Below are positions 26,306 through 33,122 of a stretch of DNA of 35,729 bases, piece after piece. Each line of letters opens with the position of its first letter. The first letter of the stretch is position 1. The stretch is from NCBI GenBank assembly GCA_027622275.1, contig JAQBZB010000060.1, positions 1-35,729 of the forward strand, read 5' to 3'. This stretch comes from Planctomycetota bacterium (GTDB lineage: Bacteria > Planctomycetota > Planctomycetia > Pirellulales > Pirellulaceae). The notes beneath the pieces are model-generated. The model was not told where the DNA came from. It did not search any database and worked only from the letters and a program-made list of their open reading frames with translations. The translations under genes and the position numbers were made by a program.

Positions 26306-27661
26306 GTGGCCGAGTTTGAGCCAGTCTTACTTGCGAACATCCATCAAGAGGACAGTCACACGCTGCGCGCGTACGAGTCCACCGGCGGCTATGCGGGGCT
26401 GAAGAAAGTGCTCGGCGGAATGTCGGCCGACGGCGTGAAGGAGCTTGTAAAAGCGAGCGGGCTGCGCGGCCGGGGCGGCGCGGGTTTTCCGACCGGTTTG
26501 AAATGGACGTTCCTGCCCAAAGATCACCCAGGGCCGATCTACTTTTGTTTGAACGCCGACGAAAGCGAACCCGGCACTTTCAATAACCGCATCTTAATGG
26601 AAGAAGATCCCCATCAGGTGATCGAAGGTCTGATCATCAGCTGCTTCGCAACGGCGGCGTCGACGGCTTATTTCTATATGCGATACGAGTATCCGCTGGC
26701 TTGGAAGCGGGTCCAGGCGGCGGTGGATGAATGCTACGCGGCTGGTTATCTCGGCAAAGACATTCTCGGCAGCGGCTACTCGCTGGACATCTTTTTGCAT
26801 CGCGGGGCCGCGGCGTATATCTGCGGCGAAGAGACGGGCTTGATCGAAAGTCTAGAAGGCCGGCGGGCCTGGCCACGGATCAAACCGCCGTTCCCGGCCG
26901 TCGAGGGCGCATTCCGCAAGCCGACGGTTGTCAACAACGTCGAGACCGCCGCGTGTGTGAAGCAAATTGTGGATCGCGGTGCCGGCTGGTTCCGCTCGAT
27001 CGGCGTCCCGCCGGATCCGAACAACCCGCGCGATCCCGGCAGCTTCGGGCCGAAACTGTATTGCCTGAGCGGACACATCGAGAAGCCGGGCTGCTATGAA
27101 GCTCCGCTCGGCATCACGGTCAATGAGTTGATCGATAACTACGGCGGCGGCGTCTGGAGGGGGCGCAAAGCCAAGGCGGCAATTCCGGGCGGCATCAGCA
27201 TGGGTCTGCTGACCGCCGACGAGTTCGATTGCCCGCTGGATTTCGCTGGCCCCGGCAAGTACGGCTGTCTGGGACTTGGCACGGCCGCCGTGGTCGTTAT
27301 CGATGAAACGGTGCCGATGGTTGACTTCCTTCATAACAGCTGCCAGTTCTTCTCGCACGAGAGTTGCGGTCAATGCACGCCCTGTCGCGAAGGAACCTCG
27401 TGGGCATTGAAAATGATGAATCGCATCAAGGCCGGCAAAGGCCGCTTGAAGGATCTCGATCTGTTGCTGGAGATCGCCGACAACATCGGCATCATCCCCG
27501 GCACAACGATCTGCGGGTTAGCGGATGGCGCGGCTTGGCCGATGAAGAACGCGATCCGCAAGTTTCGCGGCGAGTTTGAAGAGTACATCAAACGAACGAA
27601 TCCGGACGGGTATATGGAAACCAATCCTGTGCCCGTGTTGGAGATTATTGGAGCGCATTGA
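26306..27661 (+). CDS. nuoF: NADH-quinone oxidoreductase subunit F (51-kDa)
   Basis: Encodes 451 residues from a GTG start preceded by AAAGGTG (26294-26300). This is the NADH-oxidising subunit. FMN and NAD sites are in GRGGAGFPTGLKW, CLNADESEPGTFNNRIL and EYPLAWKRVQAAV; GAAAYICGEETGLIESLEG, KPTVVNNVETAACV and the [4Fe-4S] (N3) motif SCGQCTPCREGT are all present. The C-terminal segment ICGLADGAAWPMKNAIRKFR is typical. It ends 87 bases before nuoG, a gap filled with repeat sequence. Confidence 0.96.
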   Translation: MAEFEPVLLANIHQEDSHTLRAYESTGGYAGLKKVLGGMSADGVKELVKASGLRGRGGAGFPTGLKWTFLPKDHPGPIYFCLNADESEPGTFNNRILMEEDPHQVIEGLIISCFATAASTAYFYMRYEYPLAWKRVQAAVDECYAAGYLGKDILGSGYSLDIFLHRGAAAYICGEETGLIESLEGRRAWPRIKPPFPAVEGAFRKPTVVNNVETAACVKQIVDRGAGWFRSIGVPPDPNNPRDPGSFGPKLYCLSGHIEKPGCYEAPLGITVNELIDNYGGGVWRGRKAKAAIPGGISMGLLTADEFDCPLDFAGPGKYGCLGLGTAAVVVIDETVPMVDFLHNSCQFFSHESCGQCTPCREGTSWALKMMNRIKAGKGRLKDLDLLLEIADNIGIIPGTTICGLADGAAWPMKNAIRKFRGEFEEYIKRTNPDGYMETNPVPVLEIIGAH

Positions 27662-27682
27662 ATTGCCGATTTGCGATTTTCA

Positions 27683-27741
27683 ATTTGCGATTGGGCATCC
27701 TGTAACAATCAATCGCAAATCACAAATCACAAATCACAAAT
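27683..27741 (+). repeat. Inverted repeat plus CACAAAT heptads between nuoF and nuoG
   Basis: ATTTGCGATTG (27683-27693) pairs perfectly with CAATCGCAAAT (27710-27720). It is followed by three CACAAAT units (27721-27741), with CGCAAAT (27714-27720) as a degenerate fourth. The array ends just before the nuoG start. Confidence 0.85.
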
Positions 27742-27748
27742 TACCATC

Positions 27749-29362
27749 ATGGCCACAGTCATCGTCGACGGAAAAGAGATCGAACTAGCCGCTGGCGAAC
27801 GCCTGAATGGCATCCAAGTCGCTGCGCGAGCGGGGGCGGATGTTCCGCATTACTGTTGGCACCCTGGGCTGACCGTGGTGGCCAGCTGTCGCATGTGTCT
27901 GGTCGAGACCGGTCGCCGTGATCCAGCGACTGGCGAGGTGACGATGTTTCCCAAGCTGGTGCCTGGCTGTCAGACGCCAGCCACTGACGGAACCGTCTTC
28001 ATCACGAAGAGCGACAAGGTCACAGCCGCTCGCGCGATGGTCGAAGAGGATTTGCTGATTCGGCATCCGATTGATTGTCCGATCTGCGACAAGGCTGGGG
28101 AGTGTTCGCTGCAAGACTATCACTTCGAGCACGGTCGCGAGGAGCGCCGAGCCGATTTGAAGCCCTTCACCAGCCGCCGCCGGGAACTGGGCGACACGGT
28201 CACGCTGTTTGTCGACCGCTGTGTCATGTGTACGCGTTGCGTCCGCTTCAGCCGCGAGATCAGCGGCGATGCCGAATTGATGGTCGTGAATCGCGGTGCT
28301 CACGAAGAGATCGATGTCTTTCCGGGATTCCCGCTTGATAACAAGCTGTCTGGCAACGTCGTCGATCTTTGTCCGGTCGGCGCGTTGGGCGATCGCGACT
28401 TCCTGTACAAGCAGCGTGTCTGGTTCATGAAAAGCCACGACAATGTTTGTGTCGGCTGTTCGACCGGCTGCTCGATCAAGGTGGAGGAGAATCAAGACAA
28501 GGTCTATCGTTTGAAGCCCCGCGAGAATCCGCACGTCAATCAATGGTGGATGTGCGACGAGGGCCGGTACGGCTGGAAGCACGTCCACGATCCGGCGCGT
28601 GTGACGCTGCCGCGTCGTGCTGGGAAAGACGGTTACGAGAACGTCGAGTGGTCAACGCTTCCCGCCGAACTCGATGCCAAGCTCTCGGCGAGCAAACGTA
28701 TCGCCGCCGTCTTGTCACCGCACTTGACGGTCGAGGAAGCCTATCAGTTAGCCAAGTACGTGCGTGGGATCGACGAGCAAGCCTTATTGGTGCTCGGGCC
28801 GGTACCGACCGCAGGTGAAGACGAATGTTTCCCGAGCGGCTTCACGATTCGTGCCGAGAAATGCCCGAACCGCCGCGGCGTGGAAGAGGTCATCGTTGGT
28901 CTCGCCAAGGAGCTGGTTACGTGGGACGACTTCCTGGAACGATTGAGCGACGAGTCGATCGACGCGGTCTGGGTGACGGGCGGTTACAAGACCGCTTGGA
29001 ACGACAACCCTGCCGCGCAAAAGCTCTCGTCTGTTCCGCTGCTGATTGTTCAAGATGCGATTGCGTCGCCGTTGTGGGAAATTGCGACGTATCAGTTGCC
29101 CGGCGCGACGTTCGCGGAACGCGACGGTTCCTACGTCAATCACGCGGATCGCTTGCAGTCGTTCAAATGGGCGGTGCGGCCGCCGGCGGGCGTGACGACC
29201 GAAGGACAGCTCTACTGGCGTCTATTGAAATCGCGAGGACTCTACAACTCGCGGGCCGTTCTTGACGATTTGACTCGCGAGTTGCTCTACTTCAGCGCGG
29301 CCGCTGGAGTCGAATGCGAGTACGGGATCGATTTGAAGGTGAACCAATTGGCTTCGGTATGA
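27749..29362 (+). CDS. nuoG: NADH-quinone oxidoreductase subunit G, short form
   Basis: Encodes 537 residues from the ATG giving MATVIVDGKEIELAAGE; the frame is open 26 codons upstream, but in repeat sequence. The N-terminal [2Fe-2S] ligands are HYCWHPG, CRMC and GCQTPATDG. The His-ligated [4Fe-4S] motif is HPIDCPICDKAGECSLQ. A further [4Fe-4S] site is CVMCTRC...DLCPVGAL. CVGCSTGC followed 27 residues later by Cys in WWMCDEG matches CX2CX3CX27C, the extra N7 cluster of some bacterial NuoG proteins. The molybdopterin-like C-terminal domain is short compared with ~780-900 in Thermus or Escherichia. It ends in an ATGA overlap with the next gene. Confidence 0.94.
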   Translation: MATVIVDGKEIELAAGERLNGIQVAARAGADVPHYCWHPGLTVVASCRMCLVETGRRDPATGEVTMFPKLVPGCQTPATDGTVFITKSDKVTAARAMVEEDLLIRHPIDCPICDKAGECSLQDYHFEHGREERRADLKPFTSRRRELGDTVTLFVDRCVMCTRCVRFSREISGDAELMVVNRGAHEEIDVFPGFPLDNKLSGNVVDLCPVGALGDRDFLYKQRVWFMKSHDNVCVGCSTGCSIKVEENQDKVYRLKPRENPHVNQWWMCDEGRYGWKHVHDPARVTLPRRAGKDGYENVEWSTLPAELDAKLSASKRIAAVLSPHLTVEEAYQLAKYVRGIDEQALLVLGPVPTAGEDECFPSGFTIRAEKCPNRRGVEEVIVGLAKELVTWDDFLERLSDESIDAVWVTGGYKTAWNDNPAAQKLSSVPLLIVQDAIASPLWEIATYQLPGATFAERDGSYVNHADRLQSFKWAVRPPAGVTTEGQLYWRLLKSRGLYNSRAVLDDLTRELLYFSAAAGVECEYGIDLKVNQLASV

Positions 29363-29586
29363 ACATGCTGCGAGATCCAAAACCACGGCCGAACCACCGG
29401 AAATACATTGACATCTTGCGCCGGATGACACCGCAGGAGCGGATAGACACGGCAATCGAGTTGACGGAAAACGCCCGCTACCTGTTTCGTGTCGGGTTGC
29501 GCGAGCGACATCCCAATCTGTCTGACGAGGAGCTGCACGAGTTGTACCTCAAGCAGATGGCCAAATGGCACAACAGGAATTATTAA
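29359..29586 (+). CDS. Small protein of unknown function (75 residues), first gene of inserted cassette
   Basis: The start codon is in an ATGA overlap with the nuoG stop. The product is helical and highly charged: KYIDILRRMTPQERIDTAIELTENARYLFRVGLRERHPNLSDEELHELYLKQMAKWHNRNY. The pattern of a basic-acidic N-terminal part, the SDEELHELYL segment and the MAKWHNRNY tail recall small proteins that I have seen paired with nucleotidyltransferase genes, but I cannot name a family. It overlaps the nucleotidyltransferase gene by 22 bases, so the two are a coupled pair. It is not a complex I subunit. An antitoxin-like or accessory role is only a hypothesis. Confidence 0.8.
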   Translation: MNMLRDPKPRPNHRKYIDILRRMTPQERIDTAIELTENARYLFRVGLRERHPNLSDEELHELYLKQMAKWHNRNY

Positions 29587-30134
29587 CAAGCGTCCTAGAC
29601 GAACTGGACAAACTTTCCATAGCGTACGTCGTGACAGGTTCGTGGGCCTCCAGCCTCCAGGGCGAACCTCGATCCACCCATGATGTTGATTTAGTCGTTG
29701 CACTTAAAGCTGAGAAAGTTCCAATGTTTTTAGCCGCATTCGAGAATCCGGACTACTACTTGTCGGACGTCTCCGTGCAGGAGGCAATTCGCCACCAGTC
29801 GATGTTCAACCTTTTGCACATGACTAGTGGCGACAAGGTCGACTTCTGGATGCTCACAGCGGACCCGTGGGACCAAAAGCGGTTTGAGCGGCGGGTCGGA
29901 ACAAGGCTCTTCGGTCGCGATGTCTGGATAACCACGCCCGAAGACACGATCTTGGCAAAGCTACGGTGGTCCAAGCTGTCGGGTGGGAGCGAGAAGCAAT
30001 TCAACGACGCGCTGAGAGTTTATGAAGTACAACGCCCGCATCTCGATATGGACTACATTTCCAAATGGTCGAAGACGCTCGACATCGCCGAATTGTGGGA
30101 GCGAGTAGTGAACGAAGCAGATGCGAACGTATGA
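29565..30134 (+). CDS. Nucleotidyltransferase-fold protein, second gene of inserted cassette
   Basis: Encodes 189 residues. The N-terminal half shows the nucleotidyltransferase (Pol-beta-like) signature: VTGSWASSLQGEPRSTHDVDLVV has the GS motif and the paired Asp of the DxD site, and the later KVDFWMLT supplies a third acidic residue. The C-terminal half is helical (PEDTILAKLRWSKLSGGSEKQ, DLDMDYISKWSKTLD). All three catalytic acids seem present, so it is probably active on a nucleotide substrate. Related proteins include AbiEii-type and MNT-type components of toxin-antitoxin or defence pairs, but this assignment is inference. It overlaps the 75-residue gene by 22 bases and nuoH by the four-base ATGA. 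Confidence 0.82.
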   Translation: MAQQELLTSVLDELDKLSIAYVVTGSWASSLQGEPRSTHDVDLVVALKAEKVPMFLAAFENPDYYLSDVSVQEAIRHQSMFNLLHMTSGDKVDFWMLTADPWDQKRFERRVGTRLFGRDVWITTPEDTILAKLRWSKLSGGSEKQFNDALRVYEVQRPHLDMDYISKWSKTLDIAELWERVVNEADANV

Positions 30135-31396
30135 TAATCGAAACACTCATTAAAATCGCGATTGTGATTGGTGGCCTGATGACGGCCGCAGCCTACTTTG
30201 TGCTGCTCGAGCGTCGCATGGCCGCCTGGGTCCAGGATCGTGTGGGCCCCAATCGCGTTGGCGCGCCACTCAGCCAACTGAACAAGGGCTGGAAGGACTT
30301 GCGTCTGTTTGGCTTGGGCCAGCCGGCCGCCGACGGCGTGAAGTTCATTCTCAAAGAAGAGTACACGCCGGCGCATGTCGACAAGCGGCTGTTTGTGTTG
30401 GCTCCGATTTCAATTCTCGTGGCCGCACTCGCGACGTTCGCCGTGATTCCCTTCGGCAGCGTCTTGCCGGCTGGATTGTTTTGGGACGAGCCGATCGAGA
30501 TGGTCGTGCATCCTGGGGCAGGGGTCGGGATGCTGGTTGTGTTTGCCTTGTCGAGCATCGCCGTTTATGGCGTCATCCTCGGCGGTTGGGCCAGCAATAA
30601 TAAGTACAGCTTTCTTGGCACGCTGCGTTCGAGCGCCCAGTTGATCGCCTACGAGTTGCCGCTCGGGCTTGGAATTCTTGGCGTCATTCTGGCGACAGGT
30701 TCGCTGGACCTGAACGAGATTATCGCGGAGCAGGCAAAGTCCGGTTGGTGGTTCGCTTTCACGCAGCCGCTGGGTTTCTTTGTGTTCTTCGTGGCGGCGT
30801 TTGCCGAAGCAGCTCGCTTGCCCTTCGACCTGCCGGAATGCGAGCAAGAGCTGATCGGCGGCTATCACACCGAGTATTCGGGCATCAAGCTGCTGTTGTT
30901 TCTGGTCGCCGAGTTTCTGCACATGATTGCGGCATCGTTCCTGATTGTCATGTTGTTCTTCGGCGGCTGGCATTTCTGGTTCATCACCGGCCACGACAGC
31001 AATCCCGGTTGGATCCAAGCGATCCTGCGCGTGGCGGTGCTGATGACCAAGATCTTCCTGGTGATCCTGTTTTTCATGCTCGTCCGCTGGAGCTGGCCGC
31101 GATTTCGCTTCGACCAGCTGATGGCGTTGGCCTGGAAAGTCATGTTGCCGCTGGGATTGATCAACTTTGTCGCGGTCGCCGTGATCGAACAAGTCAAGGT
31201 CGCTGTGATCGATCCAGTCAAAGCGATTTCCGGTTCATCGCCCGGCATGGAATTGATCTGTGCGATTGCCGCTTGGGTAGTTTGCATCGTTGCTTGGGTC
31301 GTCATCTCGATCGCCGGGCCGCTCGTCGCCGACAACCGCCCGCGACTTGACATGGACGCCTTCGACGTCGATCCGCAACTGGAAGAAGCAAGGTAG
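30131..31396 (+). CDS. nuoH: NADH-quinone oxidoreductase subunit H
   Basis: Encodes 421 residues, longer than the common ~325-350. NuoH is the heel of the membrane arm and shapes the quinone tunnel. Eight or more membrane helices are visible. VLLERRMAAWVQDRVGPNRVG (~22-42), FAEAARLPFDLPECEQELIGGYHTEYSG and LLLFLVAEFLHMIAAS are characteristic; a C-terminal extension of ~50 residues (LVADNRPRLDMDAFDVDPQLEEAR) is charged. The start is the ATG of the ATGA overlap with the nucleotidyltransferase gene; a longer frame from 30065 lies inside that gene and is rejected. Confidence 0.95.
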   Translation: MIIETLIKIAIVIGGLMTAAAYFVLLERRMAAWVQDRVGPNRVGAPLSQLNKGWKDLRLFGLGQPAADGVKFILKEEYTPAHVDKRLFVLAPISILVAALATFAVIPFGSVLPAGLFWDEPIEMVVHPGAGVGMLVVFALSSIAVYGVILGGWASNNKYSFLGTLRSSAQLIAYELPLGLGILGVILATGSLDLNEIIAEQAKSGWWFAFTQPLGFFVFFVAAFAEAARLPFDLPECEQELIGGYHTEYSGIKLLLFLVAEFLHMIAASFLIVMLFFGGWHFWFITGHDSNPGWIQAILRVAVLMTKIFLVILFFMLVRWSWPRFRFDQLMALAWKVMLPLGLINFVAVAVIEQVKVAVIDPVKAISGSSPGMELICAIAAWVVCIVAWVVISIAGPLVADNRPRLDMDAFDVDPQLEEAR

Positions 31397-31400
31397 CCGC

Positions 31401-31946
31401 ATGAAAGCCGACGATCCTGACATCAAATGGGTGGAAGAGCCAAAGCTGGGCTGGAGCGGCAAGATGTACGCGCCGATGTTCGTGCAAGGCTTGACGACCA
31501 CCTTCAAGCACCTGAAGCGATCGTTGCAAGGCCAGGCGGTGACGGTCAGCTACCCGGAGCAAGAGCCCAATATCGAGAACCCGCTGATCTACCGCGGCGT
31601 CCACCGCTTGAACAAAGACTCGCAAGGGCGGGTGAAATGCGTCGCGTGCTTTCTGTGCGCGACGGCCTGTCCGGCTCATTGCATCGACATCATCGGCATC
31701 GAAAGCCCGTGGGAAGACCGCGAGAAGTATCCCGAAAGCTTTACGATCGACGAGCTGCGCTGCATCTACTGCGGGATGTGCGAAGAGGCGTGCCCGGTCG
31801 ACGCGATCGAATTGACGAGTCTTTATAACCTGACCGGCCGCAGCCGCGAGGAAATGATCTTCGACAAAGAGAAACTGCTCAGCGTGTACGACGCCACGAA
31901 AGACAACGAGCCGATGCGTTCGCCAGGGCTGGGAGGAACCGTGTGA
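31401..31946 (+). CDS. nuoI: NADH-quinone oxidoreductase subunit I
   Basis: Encodes 181 residues. It binds two [4Fe-4S] clusters (N6a and N6b), shown by CVACFLCATACPAHC (~74-88) and CIYCGMCEEACPVDAI (~118-133), and passes electrons between NuoG and NuoB. EQEPNIENPLIYRGVHRL precedes the first cluster as in the family. The frame upstream of 31401 lies in nuoH and is rejected. The gene lies four bases after nuoH, and its stop overlaps the nuoJ start. Confidence 0.96.
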   Translation: MKADDPDIKWVEEPKLGWSGKMYAPMFVQGLTTTFKHLKRSLQGQAVTVSYPEQEPNIENPLIYRGVHRLNKDSQGRVKCVACFLCATACPAHCIDIIGIESPWEDREKYPESFTIDELRCIYCGMCEEACPVDAIELTSLYNLTGRSREEMIFDKEKLLSVYDATKDNEPMRSPGLGGTV

Positions 31947-32680
31947 ACGTGACGGCACTGCTGCTGGCTCAGACCGCATTAACGCTCGACTCGCCGATGA
32001 CTTGGGGCATCGGACTGGGTGCCGCCGGCCTGGCGCTGCGTCTGGCCCCACAAGCTGCCTGGCAAAAGCTCGGCATCATCGCGGGTCTGATCGGCATCGC
32101 CCTGATCGGCGTCGCCTTGCCGCCGTTGGGAGACGTGTTGCCTCAAGTGCTGTTTTGGCTGATGGCGACGCTTGCCGTCTTTGCCTCCGGTGCGGCGGTG
32201 ACATCGCGCAGTGCCGTGTATGCGGCGATTTGGTTCGCGGTCTCTTTGCTGGGAGTGGCAGGGTTGTTCCTGCTGCAAGGTGCTCAGTTCCTCGGCGTCG
32301 CGACCGTCGTTGTTTACGCCGGAGCGATCGTCGTCACGTTTTTGTTCGTCCTGATGCTGGCTCAGCCCGAAGGCCACTCGCCCTACGATCGAATCAGTTG
32401 GGCGGGCTTTGCCATTCCCATCGCCACGATTGGCGTCGCACTCCTGATCGGGACGCTGGTCAGCTCGTTGCCTGAGTTTGGTTCCGTGGGCACGCCGAAC
32501 GAGATTCTGCACAAGACACACGTCGCGCGCCTGGGCGGCGAACTATACGCGAAGCATCTCGTTTCCGTCGAGGTCGTCGGTACGATCCTGCTGGTGGCGT
32601 TGGTCGGAGCGATTGCGATTGTGATTCAAGGCAATCCGCGCCGGCGAACGACTTCCGAGGAAGGAGCGTCGGATCGATGA
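31943..32680 (+). CDS. nuoJ: NADH-quinone oxidoreductase subunit J
   Basis: Encodes 245 residues from a GTG that overlaps the nuoI stop (GTGA); GGGAGGA at 31931-31937 is a strong ribosome-binding site. Five or six membrane helices are apparent. The conserved GAQFLGVATVVVYAGAIVVTFLFVLMLAQ (~112-140) includes the pi-bulge helix of NuoJ that takes part in coupling. It ends in an ATGA overlap with nuoK. An N-terminal hydrophobic stretch of ~45 residues precedes the usual family start. Confidence 0.93.
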   Translation: MNVTALLLAQTALTLDSPMTWGIGLGAAGLALRLAPQAAWQKLGIIAGLIGIALIGVALPPLGDVLPQVLFWLMATLAVFASGAAVTSRSAVYAAIWFAVSLLGVAGLFLLQGAQFLGVATVVVYAGAIVVTFLFVLMLAQPEGHSPYDRISWAGFAIPIATIGVALLIGTLVSSLPEFGSVGTPNEILHKTHVARLGGELYAKHLVSVEVVGTILLVALVGAIAIVIQGNPRRRTTSEEGASDR

Positions 32681-33120
32681 ACGAAGCCGCTCTCTTGCAG
32701 AACTATCTGGTCGTCGGCGGATTGCTGTTCGGCATCGGGCTGTTCGGTTTCATCGTTCGCCGGAACATGATCGTCATGTTTCTGTGTGCCGAGATGATGC
32801 TGCAGGGAGTGTCGGTCACCGCCATCGCTTTTGGACGATATCACGACGACTGGGGCGGCCAGATGCTGGTCATCTTCATCATTGCGGTCGCCGCGGCCGA
32901 AGCGGGCATCGCGCTCGCCTTGATTCTGATGCTGTTCCACAAGAGCGGCACGCTCGACATGGCGTTCTGGCAAGACCTGCGCGAGGAAGGCCAACCGGCG
33001 TTCATCGACCGAGGCGTCCCCGAGGAACGGGCTGAAGATCGCGTTTGGCCGACGTTGACTCCGGCGGGCGTCGAGCCAGAAGTCGATCAAGAAGAACAGC
33101 GGCATCGGAGCAACGTCTGA
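32677..33120 (+). CDS. nuoK: NADH-quinone oxidoreductase subunit K, with C-terminal extension
   Basis: Encodes 147 residues; NuoK is usually ~100. Three membrane helices cover residues ~5-90. The conserved membrane glutamates used in proton transfer are in FLCAEMMLQG and AVAAAEAGIALALIL. The last ~55 residues (KSGTLDMAFWQDLREEGQ, then RAEDRVWPTLTPAGVEPEV and a charged tail) are hydrophilic and beyond the family core. The start is in the ATGA overlap with nuoJ. The tail probably faces the cytoplasm or contacts neighbouring subunits; that is inference. Confidence 0.93.
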   Translation: MNEAALLQNYLVVGGLLFGIGLFGFIVRRNMIVMFLCAEMMLQGVSVTAIAFGRYHDDWGGQMLVIFIIAVAAAEAGIALALILMLFHKSGTLDMAFWQDLREEGQPAFIDRGVPEERAEDRVWPTLTPAGVEPEVDQEEQRHRSNV

Positions 33121-33122
33121 GC

